DNA of 5,625 nt from Clostridia bacterium (GTDB lineage: Bacteria; Bacillota; Clostridia; Oscillospirales; CAG-272): positions 1 to 5,625 of the forward strand of contig JAFTLM010000250.1 in assembly GCA_017455945.1 (NCBI GenBank), written 5' to 3'. Below, piece after piece: positions 1 through 5,027 of this stretch. Made by a program: the position numbers and the translations under genes. The number at the start of each line of letters is the position of its first letter. Positions within the stretch are counted from its first letter, which is position 1. The notes under the pieces were generated by a model, which was not told where the DNA came from, ran no database searches, and saw nothing but the letters and a program-made list of their open reading frames with translations.

Positions 1-25
1 CATTTTTCTTGTAACTGTTTCGTGA

Positions 26-133
26 GGGCTGATGGGGTGGCGGTCCCCAGCCGCCTGCGGTAGTACGCTCCGACAGCAATCTAAAGCTCCCAATCATCAG
101 CCCAACAAACTCGTCGGTGTTCAGCCGACGAGT
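26..133. other. Strongly self-complementary region, possible structured RNA
   Basis: GGGCTGATG (26-34) is perfectly complementary to CATCAGCCC (95-103), closing a domain of about 60 bases. Inside it GGCGG (39-43) pairs with CCGCC (51-55). Directly after it ACTCGTCGG (109-117) pairs with CCGACGAGT (125-133) around a 7-base loop. Two perfect 9-bp helices in about 110 bases, followed by a terminator-like hairpin, suit a structured RNA or cis-regulatory leader. I could not match it to tmRNA, RNase P, SRP, 6S, T-box or a common riboswitch. The strand is undecided because the helices form on either strand. It could also be part of a small mobile repeat. Confidence 0.35.
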
Positions 134-156
134 GAACGGCAACGCACAAAACAATC

Positions 157-183
157 AAAAAACTTTCATTAGGAAGGTTTTTT
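157..183. terminator. Terminator-like hairpin with A and T flanks
   Basis: Bases 157-167 pair with 173-183 over 11 positions, with one T-G wobble (164/176) and a 5-base loop. The plus-strand side ends in six T, and the minus-strand reading also ends in six T, so it could act in either direction. It lies 23 bases after the paired region at 26-133 and would end a plus-strand transcript from the left. The core is short (C, T, T, T, C against G, A, A, G, G), so stability depends partly on the A-T pairs. Confidence 0.5.
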
Positions 184-188
184 GCGGA

Positions 189-206
189 GCTTTTTTGCAA
201 AAAAGC
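189..206. repeat. Perfect 18-base palindrome
   Basis: GCTTTTTT followed by GC and AAAAAAGC reads identically on both strands. As RNA it would fold into a short hairpin with a TGCA loop. It lies only 5 bases after the hairpin at 157-183. It could be a second, back-up terminator-like element or a protein binding site; nothing decides between these. Confidence 0.4.
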
Positions 207-297
207 GACCCGTTCCCCCGTTCTCTCCGCTGCCAAACTATAATTTATTTTCGCAAAGCTTTTTGAAAAGTGGGAACTCACGAAAAAAATTTCAAAA

Positions 298-336
298 AAG
301 TATTGACAAACTCAATACTTCGTGATATGATGTATT
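298..336. promoter_or_regulatory. Probable PadR operator overlapping the promoter
   Basis: AAGTATTGA (298-306) and TCAATACTT (312-320) form a perfect 9+9 base inverted repeat with a 5-base spacer, covering the whole -35 box. A further half-site GTATT (332-336) mirrors AATAC (314-318) around the -10 box. PadR proteins are known to bind dyads in their own promoters as dimers. A dyad covering -35, with an extra half-site beyond -10 and a padR gene directly downstream, suggests negative autoregulation by blocking RNA polymerase. The inverted repeat is seen directly; the identity of the bound protein is inferred. Confidence 0.7.
303..331 (+). promoter_or_regulatory. Sigma-A promoter of the padR operon
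   Basis: TTGACA at 303-308 is a perfect -35 box, and TATGAT at 326-331 is one base from the -10 consensus; the spacer is exactly 17 bases. Transcription would start near 338, just before the AAGGAGG ribosome binding site at 341-347, giving a very short leader. The core elements are nearly ideal, so the promoter should be strong unless repressed, which fits the overlapping operator. Confidence 0.85.
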
Positions 337-355
337 ACGCAAGGAGGAGTATGCT

Positions 356-673
356 ATGGATATTCAATTAAAGCGTGGGCTTTTGGACGTTTGCGTCCTT
401 ACAGCCATAAAAAACGAAGAATCGTACGGCTACAAGATAATAAAAGATATAAGGCCGTATCTTGAAATGTCTGAATCTACCTTATACACTATTTTGAAAA
501 GACTTGAAAACGCCAATATGCTGACGGTACGTACCGCCGAGCACGGCGGACGGCTTCGCAAATATTACAAAATCACCAAAGCGGGGCTTGGACGCATTGA
601 GGATTTCAAGGACGAATGGCGTGAGGTTATGGCTATTTATCAATTTGTAATGAAGGAGGACTTGAACAAATGA
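356..673 (+). CDS. PadR family transcriptional regulator
   Basis: A 105-residue winged helix-turn-helix DNA-binding protein of the PadR family (PF03551), expected to act as a dimeric cytoplasmic repressor. The family pattern is clear: LKRGLLDVCVLTAI near the N-terminus, SYGYKIIKDI (about 23-32), the recognition-helix segment ESTLYTILKRLE (40-51), and the wing GGRLRKYYKITKAG (64-77). It is of the short class, with only a final helix (about 80-100) for dimerisation and no large ligand domain. ATG 356 has AAGGAGG 8 bases upstream. The stop overlaps the next start as ATGA, indicating translational coupling. It most likely represses this operon through the dyad at 298-336. The signal it responds to is not visible; the downstream membrane protein is a candidate partner. 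The family call is firm; target and signal are inferred. Confidence 0.93.
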   Translation: MDIQLKRGLLDVCVLTAIKNEESYGYKIIKDIRPYLEMSESTLYTILKRLENANMLTVRTAEHGGRLRKYYKITKAGLGRIEDFKDEWREVMAIYQFVMKEDLNK

Positions 674-1269
674 CCAAACAAGAATTTTTGGATGAGCTTC
701 GGTCAAGGCTATCGAAGCTCCCTTCAAAAGACGCGGAAGAACACATAAATTTCTACAGCGAAATGATAGACGACAGAAAAGAGGACGGCATTTCCGAAGA
801 AGATGCCGTGGCGGAGATTGGCTCTATAGATGAAATAGCGGCTCAAATTGCATCCGATTTTTCACTTGCAAAAAATGAAAAGACGGCTGACGAACCAAAA
901 CGCAAATTAAAAACCTGGGAAATCGTTCTGTTAGTCGCAGGTGCTCCAATATGGGTTTCCTTGCTTGCGGCGGCTGTAGTTGTAGTTATTTCAGGCTACG
1001 CTTCAATATGGGCTGTATTGGTGGCTTTCTGGGCTTCTTTCGGTGAGATTATCGTAATCTCATTAGGATGTATCGCATCGGGCGTTGCCATCATCTGCAT
1101 CGCCGATATATCCACGGGCTTTATTATGATATCCTACGGATTGGTAATGGGCGGGCTGTCAATCTTTCTGTTTTTCGGTTGCAAGGCGTCAACAAAGGTG
1201 ATTATAAAGCTCACCGGGAAAGTTTTCTCAACCGTTAAAAGAAAACTGAAAAACAAGGAGGCAATGTAA
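670..1269 (+). CDS. DUF1700 / HAAS domain membrane protein
   Basis: A 199-residue integral membrane protein. Residues 1-65 are a cytoplasmic-looking HAAS/DUF1700 domain (PF08006) with the family pattern: KQEFLDELRSRLSKLP, a helix around HINFYSEMIDD, then GISEEDAVAEIGSIDEIAAQI. A charged linker (66-82) leads to hydrophobic segments at about 83-109, 112-145 (long enough for two passes) and 148-171, and the protein ends in a basic tail (about 172-196). AAGGAGG at 653-659 lies inside the end of padR, 10 bases before ATG 670. In Firmicutes this family commonly follows a short PadR gene, and the pair is thought to work as a signalling unit in which the HAAS domain affects PadR; that role is family context, not visible here. 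The biochemical function is unknown. Confidence 0.88.
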   Translation: MTKQEFLDELRSRLSKLPSKDAEEHINFYSEMIDDRKEDGISEEDAVAEIGSIDEIAAQIASDFSLAKNEKTADEPKRKLKTWEIVLLVAGAPIWVSLLAAAVVVVISGYASIWAVLVAFWASFGEIIVISLGCIASGVAIICIADISTGFIMISYGLVMGGLSIFLFFGCKASTKVIIKLTGKVFSTVKRKLKNKEAM

Positions 1270-2234
1270 TGAAACACTCAACAAAAATTTTGCTCATTAC
1301 AGGAGCTTTGCTTATTGCCGCGGGACTGATTCTTTTTGTAACCGTTATGTCGCTCAACAACTGGAATTTCAGCAAATTGAGCACCTCAAAATACGAAACA
1401 AACAGCTACACAATAAGCGAAAAATTCAACGATATATTGATAAAAACAAACACTGCTGACGTGATTTTTCGACCATCCGACAACGAAGAATGCAGGGTGG
1501 TTTGTTATGAACAAAAAAATATGAAACACTCGGTTTCGGAAGATAATGGGACGCTCTCCATAGAGGTAACCGACACCCGCAAGTGGTACGAATACATCGG
1601 AATCAACTTTACAAGTCCTAAAATAACCGTATACCTGCCCAAATCAGAGTACGCTTCCCTTTCCATAAAAACGGACACCGGAAACATAGATATTCCGAGA
1701 GAATTTTCCTTTGACAGCATTGAGATTTCCACAAACACAGGAAAGATAAAGTGCTGTGCTTCGGCATACGGCACTGTGAAACTCAAGGCTGACACGGGAG
1801 ACATCAGTGTAAACAGCACTAACGTAGGAGGTCTTGACATATCGCTTTCCACGGGAGACATACGCATTTCGTCTGTAAACTGCAGCGGAAGTATCAAAAT
1901 CAAGGTGAGCACCGGCGACACGGATTTGAAGGACACGAGTTGTCAAAATCTTATCTCAAGCGGAAGCACGGGCGACCTTTCCTTAAAAAACGTCAGGGTT
2001 TCTCAAATGCTTATGGCTGAAAGAAGCACGGGCGATATAAACTTTGATCGCTTTGATGCCGCCGAGATATACGTAAAAACCGACACGGGTGACGTGGAGG
2101 GCACTCTTCTTTCCGAAAAGGTATTTATAACCGAAACCGACACCGGAAGCATCGATATTCCCAAAACCATAACCGGCGGAAAATGCGAGATAACCACCGA
2201 CACGGGAGACATTGAAATAAGCATTGTAAAATAA
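1269..2234 (+). CDS. Membrane-anchored DUF4097 beta-solenoid protein
   Basis: A 321-residue protein of the DUF4097 (putative adhesin, PF13349) type. Residues 1-6 are short and basic, 7-28 form one hydrophobic helix (an uncleaved anchor or signal peptide without an obvious lipobox), and the rest is beta-rich and probably extracytoplasmic. From about residue 131 to 319 a motif of the form (D/S/N)TG(D/N/K/S) occurs ten times, with the Thr at 137, 157, 176, 195, 215, 234, 254, 273, 292 and 312. Steps are always 19 or 20 residues, as expected for a right-handed beta-solenoid with one turn per repeat. The start ATG overlaps the preceding TAA (TAATG), with AAGGAGG at 1255-1261. No enzyme motif is visible. 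The adhesin label is from the family name only; an envelope-sensing or structural role is equally possible. Confidence 0.88.
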   Translation: MKHSTKILLITGALLIAAGLILFVTVMSLNNWNFSKLSTSKYETNSYTISEKFNDILIKTNTADVIFRPSDNEECRVVCYEQKNMKHSVSEDNGTLSIEVTDTRKWYEYIGINFTSPKITVYLPKSEYASLSIKTDTGNIDIPREFSFDSIEISTNTGKIKCCASAYGTVKLKADTGDISVNSTNVGGLDISLSTGDIRISSVNCSGSIKIKVSTGDTDLKDTSCQNLISSGSTGDLSLKNVRVSQMLMAERSTGDINFDRFDAAEIYVKTDTGDVEGTLLSEKVFITETDTGSIDIPKTITGGKCEITTDTGDIEISIVK

Positions 2235-2249
2235 ATTTACAAAAAAGAA

Positions 2250-2278
2250 TTGTAATTATCTGTTTTTTATAATATAAT
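2250..2278 (+). promoter_or_regulatory. Promoter of the DUF1295 gene
   Basis: TTGTAA (2250-2255), a 17-base spacer and a perfect TATAAT (2273-2278; a second overlapping copy lies at 2268-2273) form a sigma-A promoter in the 75-base gap between the DUF4097 gene and the next gene. The -35 box lies in a small dyad, TTACAA (2237-2242) and TTGTAA (2250-2255), which might be an operator, though the AT-rich sequence makes chance likely. No convincing terminator precedes it, so read-through from the padR operon is also possible. Confidence 0.65.
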
Positions 2279-2309
2279 GTTTACAGTTTAAAACACAAAG
2301 GAGATTTTT

Positions 2310-3119
2310 ATGGAACTTTTTATTCCCTATCAATTCTGGATTCTTTTTGCTGTGGCTATGCTTATCAGCTCTATCGGTTTTTACAAATATGTTTATTTTA
2401 TATCGCTGGGATACGGATTTTCGATTTCGGCTCTCGGTGTGGCAATTTCCGTAATGTATTTTGACAATTTGAGTACAGGCACGGTTATCGCCTGCGTGCT
2501 GTTCTTTATTTACGGAATAAGGCTCAGCGGATATCTTCTTATCAGAGAGCTTAAAAGCACAGCCTACAGAAACAAAATGAAAACCGAAATAAAGGACGGC
2601 AAGAGTATGCCGTTTGGCGTAAAATGTGCCATTTGGGTGACCTGTGCGGCACTTTACGTTACGCAGGTGCTTCCCGTATTCTACCGCCTTCGCAACGGTG
2701 CAAAAACAGATATCTGGACAATTATCGGCGTTGCCGTTATGGCTTTGGGGCTTATTCTCGAAACTGTTGCCGACCTGCAAAAGAACTCGCAAAAGAAAAA
2801 GAACCCCAACCGTTTTTGCGACAAGGGGCTTTACAGAATTGTACGCTGTCCCAATTACTTAGGCGAGATGATATTCTGGACCGGAACTCTCGTTTCGGGT
2901 ATCAACGTACTTCACGGTATCGGTCAGTGGGTGCTTGCTTTGATCGGTTACATAGGAATTATATTCGTTATGTTCAGCGGAGCGCGTCGTCTTGAGCTCA
3001 GACAGAACAGAAACTACGGAGACGACCCCGAATATCAGAATTACGTAAAGAAAGTACCGATACTTTTGCCACTCATCCCACTTTACAGTGTGGCTAAATA
3101 CAAATTCCTGGTCGCATAA
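2310..3119 (+). CDS. DUF1295 / steroid 5-alpha-reductase-like membrane protein
   Basis: A 269-residue multi-pass membrane protein with about six or seven hydrophobic segments (roughly 5-24, 27-50, 57-78, 105-124, 134-153, 186-200, 205-225). The C-terminal half carries the DUF1295 (PF06966) signature, related to steroid 5-alpha-reductases and isoprenylcysteine methyltransferases: E151, A154, D155, Q157, K158, then KGLYRIVRCPNYLGE (172-186). Bacterial members are poorly characterised; an NADPH-dependent reduction of a lipid substrate or a methyl transfer are both conceivable. The usual RHPNY is RCPNY here, with Cys180 in place of His. AAAGGAG (2297-2303) lies 6 bases before ATG 2310. It has its own promoter and ends two bases before a terminator. 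The family call is firm; reaction and substrate are unknown. Confidence 0.82.
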   Translation: MELFIPYQFWILFAVAMLISSIGFYKYVYFISLGYGFSISALGVAISVMYFDNLSTGTVIACVLFFIYGIRLSGYLLIRELKSTAYRNKMKTEIKDGKSMPFGVKCAIWVTCAALYVTQVLPVFYRLRNGAKTDIWTIIGVAVMALGLILETVADLQKNSQKKKNPNRFCDKGLYRIVRCPNYLGEMIFWTGTLVSGINVLHGIGQWVLALIGYIGIIFVMFSGARRLELRQNRNYGDDPEYQNYVKKVPILLPLIPLYSVAKYKFLVA

Positions 3120-3120
3120 T

Positions 3121-3153
3121 AAAAAACACCGATTTTAAAAATCGGTGTTTTTT
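3121..3153. terminator. Bidirectional terminator between convergent genes
   Basis: Bases 3121-3135 pair with 3139-3153, with ACACCGAT (3126-3133) and ATCGGTGT (3141-3148) as the GC-containing core; pairing toward the loop is A-T only. A T run follows the stem on both strands, so it can terminate the plus-strand DUF1295 gene (stop at 3117-3119) and the minus-strand SGNH gene (stop at 3157-3155). The two stops are only 35 bases apart and the hairpin fills almost the whole gap. Confidence 0.9.
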
Positions 3154-3154
3154 A

Positions 3155-3745
3155 TCATTTAAGATGTTCGGCAATAAATTCCGCAAGTGCCTTATAACCT
3201 TCTTCGCCGAAGTGCAGACCGTCATTGGGTTGCATTATATGCTCGGTCTCGGCGGTAAACGCAGGTGCGTTTGCCGTGTCTATGAGGTCAATTTTCTCAT
3301 TTTCGGCATAATTACGTATCCACTTTACGGCTTTTTCTACCCTTTCGGCATAACCGCAGTTTGAATACTCAGTATTTTCGGTAACGTGAGGCGGGGTACA
3401 GATATGTATCTCAGCATCGGGAGCATCGTGGCGAAGGAGCGAAATAAGCTCCTCATAATCCCTGTTCCCTTGTGTCTCCACTTCGGGATCGTGACCTCCG
3501 TTTGTACCAAGCATTACGACTATATCGTCGGCAGAGCAAAGTCTTACGTTGCCTTTTTTATAAAATTCCAGATATTTTGTCGCTGTATATCCGCATTTTC
3601 CGAAGTTACGAGCCTCGCAATCCATTATCTTCTCCAGAAAATAAGGATAATTCTTTTCTTGTACGTTTCCTATGCCGCGCTGTCCTTTTATTCCGTAATC
3701 TCCTTCGGTAAGGCTATCACCTATACAAACAATTACCCTTTTCAT
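3155..3745 (-). CDS. SGNH/GDSL family hydrolase
   Basis: A 196-residue cytoplasmic-looking esterase or lipase of the SGNH type (PF13472), without a signal peptide. All four blocks are present, numbered from ATG at 3745: GDSLTEG with nucleophile Ser11, NFGKCGY with oxyanion Gly49, GTNGGHD with Asn82, and DGLHFG with catalytic Asp175 and His178. Such enzymes cleave ester bonds, often acyl or acetyl groups on lipids or sugars; the substrate cannot be read from sequence. A TTG directly before the ATG would add one residue, but the ATG is preferred because it overlaps the upstream TGA by one base (TGATG), indicating translational coupling to the flavoenzyme gene. It is the last gene of the minus-strand operon and ends beside the shared terminator. 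Confidence 0.9.
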   Translation of the reverse strand: MKRVIVCIGDSLTEGDYGIKGQRGIGNVQEKNYPYFLEKIMDCEARNFGKCGYTATKYLEFYKKGNVRLCSADDIVVMLGTNGGHDPEVETQGNRDYEELISLLRHDAPDAEIHICTPPHVTENTEYSNCGYAERVEKAVKWIRNYAENEKIDLIDTANAPAFTAETEHIMQPNDGLHFGEEGYKALAEFIAEHLK

Positions 3746-5025
3746 CAATCTACAACAGCACCTTTTTCACGGAGAGTATCGCGAAGCTTCTTAACATCAA
3801 CCTGCTTTACGCCAACCTTATCCGAGCAAGCAATGGCCGCCGCAACACCTGCCGCCTCGCCTATGGTACAAACCGTGGGCATAATTCTGATAGAAGCCTG
3901 TGCCTCGTGGGTTGTGGAGATACATCTGCCCGCTACAAGGAGGTTTTCGCTATCCTTGGGTACAAGGCATCCGTAAGGAATCGTATAGTAGGTTCCCGCC
4001 GGGAAGTAGAAATGGCTTGTACCCGAACCGTCGGGGCTATGGATATCGATATCGTAGTTACAAGCGGCGATACCGTCCTCAAACTTGGTGTAAGCAAGCA
4101 TTTCCTCTTTGGTAAGCATATGTTCTCCGATTATCATACGGCTTTCACGCGCGCCTATCTGAATGCCCGATGAAATAAGCATAGCGTTCTTAAACGCGGG
4201 GATATTCTCACGGAGAATATCGTAAAGCTCGAATATCTGCTCTCTCGCTATTATCTCAGCCTTTGTAACGTCCTCAGCGTTTGTAGGATCAAGCTTTACA
4301 ACTCTTGTGGTGTTAAAGTGCATGATATCGTCGACGATAGTTCTGAACATGAGGATATCCTCACGGGGGTTAGTAATCTTGCCCTCTTCCTTAAGGCGCT
4401 TGTAAAGGTCGTTCATTTCTTTCTTGAGCGAAACGTAATCGGTTCCCTCAAGGTCAACGTTTGCTACTCTGAAGCAGAGCGTCATAGGCTGGCAGAGTCC
4501 GTCGCTTTCTCGTCCTATCTTATACGGGAATCCCGCAAAAGCGGCAAGATTAGCGTCACCTGTAGCGTCTATAAACTGGTCGGCGCAGATATCGTAAGTT
4601 CCCGAAACGTTGGAAACGGTAACCGCCTCAATCTTTTTGCCCTTCATTTTCACGCCTACAACAGACGTCTGATAAAGAATCTCAACGCCTGCATCAAGCA
4701 TCATTCTGTTAAGGATAAACTTAAGATACTCATCGTTGAAGTGGGTGCATCCGGGGTCGCGGAAGCCGTCCATTTCCTTAATTTTTTCAACTATTTCCGC
4801 AAAAATGCCCGCACTGAGCATTATCTTTTCCTTACGGTTATCGTCTTTCCACGCCCAATATCTCATAAAGGGATTTACAAGGTCATACACTGCCGCGCCG
4901 CCAAGGGCGTTGTACTTCTCTATAAGGCGAACCTTTTTGCCTTCTCTCGCTGCGGCGATAGCCGCGCCGACGCCCGCAAAGCCTCCGCCTACAACCACTA
5001 CGTCATACTTTGTCTTAAGTTCCAT
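3745..5025 (-). CDS. FAD-dependent oxidoreductase (PF12831 type)
   Basis: A 426-residue flavoprotein. An N-terminal Rossmann FAD-binding motif reads YDVVVVGGGFAGVGAA (7-22), followed by E36, which should bind the ribose, and LGGAA (41-45). Further family segments are FIDATGDA (151-158), GARESRMIIG (291-300), TIPYGCLVP (348-356), NLLVAGRCIS (361-370) and the C-terminal FAD segment IMPTVCTIGEAAGVAAA (381-397). It appears full length, with no signal peptide, no CxxC cluster motif and no second cofactor domain. Members oxidise or reduce varied substrates, often in carbohydrate or small-molecule metabolism; the substrate here is unknown. ATG 5025 is supported by AAGGAG (5038-5033) inside the end of mrp, 7 bases upstream; the gap to mrp is 2 bases. 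It overlaps the SGNH gene by one base, so all three are probably co-transcribed. Confidence 0.9.
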   Translation of the reverse strand: MELKTKYDVVVVGGGFAGVGAAIAAAREGKKVRLIEKYNALGGAAVYDLVNPFMRYWAWKDDNRKEKIMLSAGIFAEIVEKIKEMDGFRDPGCTHFNDEYLKFILNRMMLDAGVEILYQTSVVGVKMKGKKIEAVTVSNVSGTYDICADQFIDATGDANLAAFAGFPYKIGRESDGLCQPMTLCFRVANVDLEGTDYVSLKKEMNDLYKRLKEEGKITNPREDILMFRTIVDDIMHFNTTRVVKLDPTNAEDVTKAEIIAREQIFELYDILRENIPAFKNAMLISSGIQIGARESRMIIGEHMLTKEEMLAYTKFEDGIAACNYDIDIHSPDGSGTSHFYFPAGTYYTIPYGCLVPKDSENLLVAGRCISTTHEAQASIRIMPTVCTIGEAAGVAAAIACSDKVGVKQVDVKKLRDTLREKGAVVD

Positions 5026-5027
5026 GA

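Larger units (their letters stand above)
1..297. other. Intergenic region without a convincing gene
   Basis: No reading frame here has a ribosome binding site or a recognisable product. The left part (about 20-140) is GC-rich and self-complementary. The right part (about 141-297) is AT-rich with A and T runs. A minus-strand frame at 81-281 starts only at GTG without a Shine-Dalgarno sequence, and its translation is low-complexity and unrecognised. Another minus-strand frame is open from about 95 leftward to base 1 and could continue outside the window, so a gene lying mostly to the left cannot be excluded. The notable contents are listed separately: the paired region at 26-133, the hairpin at 157-183 and the palindrome at 189-206. 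Confidence 0.6.

Noticed and set aside
1..95. Minus-strand frame open from a TGA near 95 to the left window edge
   Set aside because: About 30 codons, with an ATG at 3-1 but no clear ribosome binding site before it. It could be the start of a gene to the left, but nothing in the window supports that.
259..270. CTTTT/AAAAG mini hairpin
   Set aside because: The loop would be two bases and the pairing almost all A-T, so it is not a credible structure.
81..281. Minus-strand frame of 66 codons in the left intergenic region
   Set aside because: It starts at GTG with no Shine-Dalgarno sequence, runs through the hairpins and palindrome, and its translation matches no family I recognise.
1505..2224. 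Three minus-strand frames opposite the DUF4097 repeats
   Set aside because: Their repeated SPVS-like residues are the reverse reading of the TGD repeats, so they are shadows.
2241..2268. A run and T run in the gap after DUF4097 as a terminator
   Set aside because: Only A-T pairs would form, the intervening bases do not pair, and the T run is part of the promoter spacer.
3746..3748. TTG as the start of the SGNH gene
   Set aside because: It adds only one residue; the adjacent ATG at 3745 overlaps the upstream stop as TGATG, which is the commoner coupling arrangement.
3386..3976. Plus-strand frame of 196 codons opposite the SGNH gene
   Set aside because: It is antisense to the catalytic blocks of a well-supported hydrolase and has no recognisable domain.
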